64,000 bases of DNA from Pseudonocardia sp. ICBG1293. Its GTDB lineage: Bacteria; Actinomycetota; Actinomycetes; Mycobacteriales; Pseudonocardiaceae. How positions within the stretch are numbered: the first letter of the stretch is position 1; the number at the start of each line of letters is the position of its first letter. Under the pieces are notes generated by a model. That model made no database searches and was not told the DNA's origin. It saw only the letters and a program-made list of their open reading frames with translations. The translations under genes were made by a program, and so were the position numbers. Location: the NCBI RefSeq assembly GCF_020131355.1, contig NZ_JAHLEL010000007.1:186001-250000 (forward strand), read 5' to 3'. Positions 62,695 through 64,000 of this stretch are shown piece after piece.

Positions 62695-63958
62695 CGGTCC
62701 GGGGCAGCACCTCGTCCTGCAGCCACCCACCGACCGCCGCGTCGAGGTGACCGGGCCCGGTGCCGCGGTCGTCGACGTTGTCGGCGTGCAGCTCCAGCAC
62801 CGGGATCCCGGCCGCGCGCAGTGCCCGGGTGGTCGCCCAGCTGCCCCGGGCGTCGTCGGACACCAGGTGCACGACGCCGTCGACGCCGTGCGCGCGGGCC
62901 TCCTTGACGTACCACTCGGCCGACCAGGGCGGCGTGTAGAGCTGGTCGGAGAACGCCGCGAACCGGGCGGCGAGGGTGCGCAGCGGGTCGTCGCCGTAGC
63001 GGACGTAGCCGTCGGCGGCGATGGCCAGGTACATCGACCACACGAACACCGCGCCGTACCGCTCCTGGATCCGGCGGAACAGGTCCAGGTCGAACCACAG
63101 GCCGCGGCCGACCCACATCAGCCGGGCCCGCTCGTGGTCGGCGACGGCCGCGCCGGCGGCGATCCGGTCCGCGACCTCGTCGTGCAGCCTGCGGGCCGCG
63201 TCCCGCGCCCACACCGTGCCGCGGTGCCACTGCGGCACCATCACGGCCGGGATGGAGTCGGTGACCGCGACCGGGCACGGACGCGCCGCGGCGATCAGGT
63301 CCCGGGTGCGCCGGTTCCACTCCTCCTGCTCGTTGGTGAGCGCCAGCACCTCGGCGAAGCGCCGTTCGGGGAACCGACGCCCGGTGGTCTGCTCCAGGAA
63401 CCGGATCAGTCCCTCCAGCTCACCGACCATGAGGTCCAGGCGGTCGGTCCCGACCGCCTCCTCCCAGCGGTGCGGCATCAGCTCCCACCAGCGCTCCGGG
63501 ACGGTGTCGGCGGCCGCGCTCTCCAGCGGGAAGAAGGTGACGCCGGGCCGCGAGCCCCAGACGTCGAAGATCTTCCGCGAGGCGTCGCCGGTGGTCTCGG
63601 CGAGCACGATCGAGGGCATCGGGAGCCCGCCCCACGGCGCGCTCGCCGGGTCCGGGTCGAAGGCGCTGCCGAGCGCGGTGGAGCTGTACTGCTCGGTGTA
63701 GTCGGGGTAGCCGCGCTCGCGCAGGCGGGCGAGGTGGTCCTGGGTGCGCCGCTTGGCGGAGACGATCGACGCCCACCACTGGTTGACCACGTACGGGATC
63801 CCCATCGCACGGAACACCTCCTGCGGGGCGTCCGCGTTGACCAGGGCCAGCGGGGCCCCGGGGAGGTGGTCGCGCTGCAGCTCGGCGAACCACCGGCGCT
63901 GGTACGCCGTCGCCTCGGCCGCGCTGGACAGCCGGCCCGTCCGGGCCGGGGCGCTCAC
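62687..63958 (-). CDS. 2-hydroxyacyl-CoA dehydratase (HgdB/BcrC) family protein
   Basis: 423 aa. ATAYQRRWFAELQRDHLPGAP, NADAPQEVFRAMGIPYVVN, GLPMPSIVLAETTGDASRKI, EWNRRTRDLIAAARPCPVAV and VDGVVHLVSDDARGSWATTR follow the HgdB/BcrC-type dehydratase/reductase subunit fold. Classical members bind a [4Fe-4S] cluster by cysteines; this one has a single Cys (ARPCPV), so cluster binding is improbable unless the partner supplies ligands. GTG start overlaps the upstream stop (GTGA), implying a second subunit. Confidence 0.85.
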   Translation of the reverse strand: MSAPARTGRLSSAAEATAYQRRWFAELQRDHLPGAPLALVNADAPQEVFRAMGIPYVVNQWWASIVSAKRRTQDHLARLRERGYPDYTEQYSSTALGSAFDPDPASAPWGGLPMPSIVLAETTGDASRKIFDVWGSRPGVTFFPLESAAADTVPERWWELMPHRWEEAVGTDRLDLMVGELEGLIRFLEQTTGRRFPERRFAEVLALTNEQEEWNRRTRDLIAAARPCPVAVTDSIPAVMVPQWHRGTVWARDAARRLHDEVADRIAAGAAVADHERARLMWVGRGLWFDLDLFRRIQERYGAVFVWSMYLAIAADGYVRYGDDPLRTLAARFAAFSDQLYTPPWSAEWYVKEARAHGVDGVVHLVSDDARGSWATTRALRAAGIPVLELHADNVDDRGTGPGHLDAAVGGWLQDEVLPRTDG

Positions 63959-64000
63959 GCCGCGACCGCCGGGCGGCGCAGGTCGGCGAGGGCCCGGTCG
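63955..64000 (-). CDS. C-terminal end of the upstream gene, cut by the window edge
   Basis: Only the last 14 codons and TGA are visible (DRALADLRRPAVAA). The GTGA overlap with the dehydratase-like gene shows translational coupling. By operon logic it may encode the partner 2-hydroxyacyl-CoA dehydratase subunit, but nothing in 14 residues proves this. Confidence 0.55.
   Translation of the reverse strand, partial: DRALADLRRPAVAA

Overview
The window is very GC-rich with strong G/C preference at third codon positions, many GTG starts, 1-4 nt gene overlaps and several TANNNT promoters only 6-8 nt upstream of start codons. With two Rpf-LysM proteins, ectABCD, an NDMA-dependent alcohol dehydrogenase and GAF/Fis regulators of actinobacterial type, it is chromosomal DNA of an actinobacterium. 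Pseudonocardiaceae (Pseudonocardia-like) is my best guess, made without a database search. I see no transposase, integrase, tRNA, rRNA, CRISPR array or replication origin.

Layout. 1-6.4 kb: a helicase/WYL protein, a MocA-like nucleotidyltransferase, and moaC-moaB-moaE flanked by two resuscitation-promoting-factor genes, the first frameshifted. 7-10.2 kb: coxD-like AAA ATPase, coxE-like VWA protein and XdhC, a molybdenum-hydroxylase maturation set without the hydroxylase. 10.3-14 kb: iron-type alcohol dehydrogenase with a two-component system, then a methyltransferase remnant. 14-18.6 kb: gamma-carbonic anhydrase and thiamine genes (thiO-thiS-thiG under a TPP riboswitch, divergent thiE). 18.6-21.7 kb: membrane proteins and a GDSL hydrolase. 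21.7-25.1 kb: ectABCD with a large hairpin between ectC and ectD. 25-36 kb: a broken SDR gene, tatA, an unusual operon (2OG-Fe oxygenase, carnitine-type acyltransferase, epimerase), a frameshifted alpha/beta hydrolase, a peptidase-like secreted protein, and a LLM/FMN-reductase/VOC operon divergent from marR.

36-46.4 kb is an alcohol/alkane-oxidation region: Zn-alcohol dehydrogenase, DUF59 protein and amidohydrolase matching the accessory genes of propane/binuclear-iron monooxygenase clusters, with a GAF/Fis activator but no monooxygenase; then an NDMA-dependent alcohol dehydrogenase with MoxR and VWA partners and a second GAF/Fis activator. 46.5-53.4 kb: amidase with an in-frame stop, hppD with an amino-acid dehydrogenase, and small stress/redox genes. 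53.5-59.3 kb: a probable catabolic cluster (flavin reductase, acyl-CoA ligase, LuxR regulator, NTF2-like protein, LLM monooxygenase, SDR) in which an 18-bp motif recurs at three promoter positions. 59.3-64 kb: CocE-type hydrolase, MFS exporter and a 2-hydroxyacyl-CoA dehydratase homologue almost without cysteines.

Four genes (rpf copy 1, response regulator, SDR at 26 kb, alpha/beta hydrolase) are split by apparent single-base frameshifts, at least two of them in or next to C/G runs, and one has a single-codon nonsense change. Either the assembly has indel errors or these genes are decaying; raw reads would decide.
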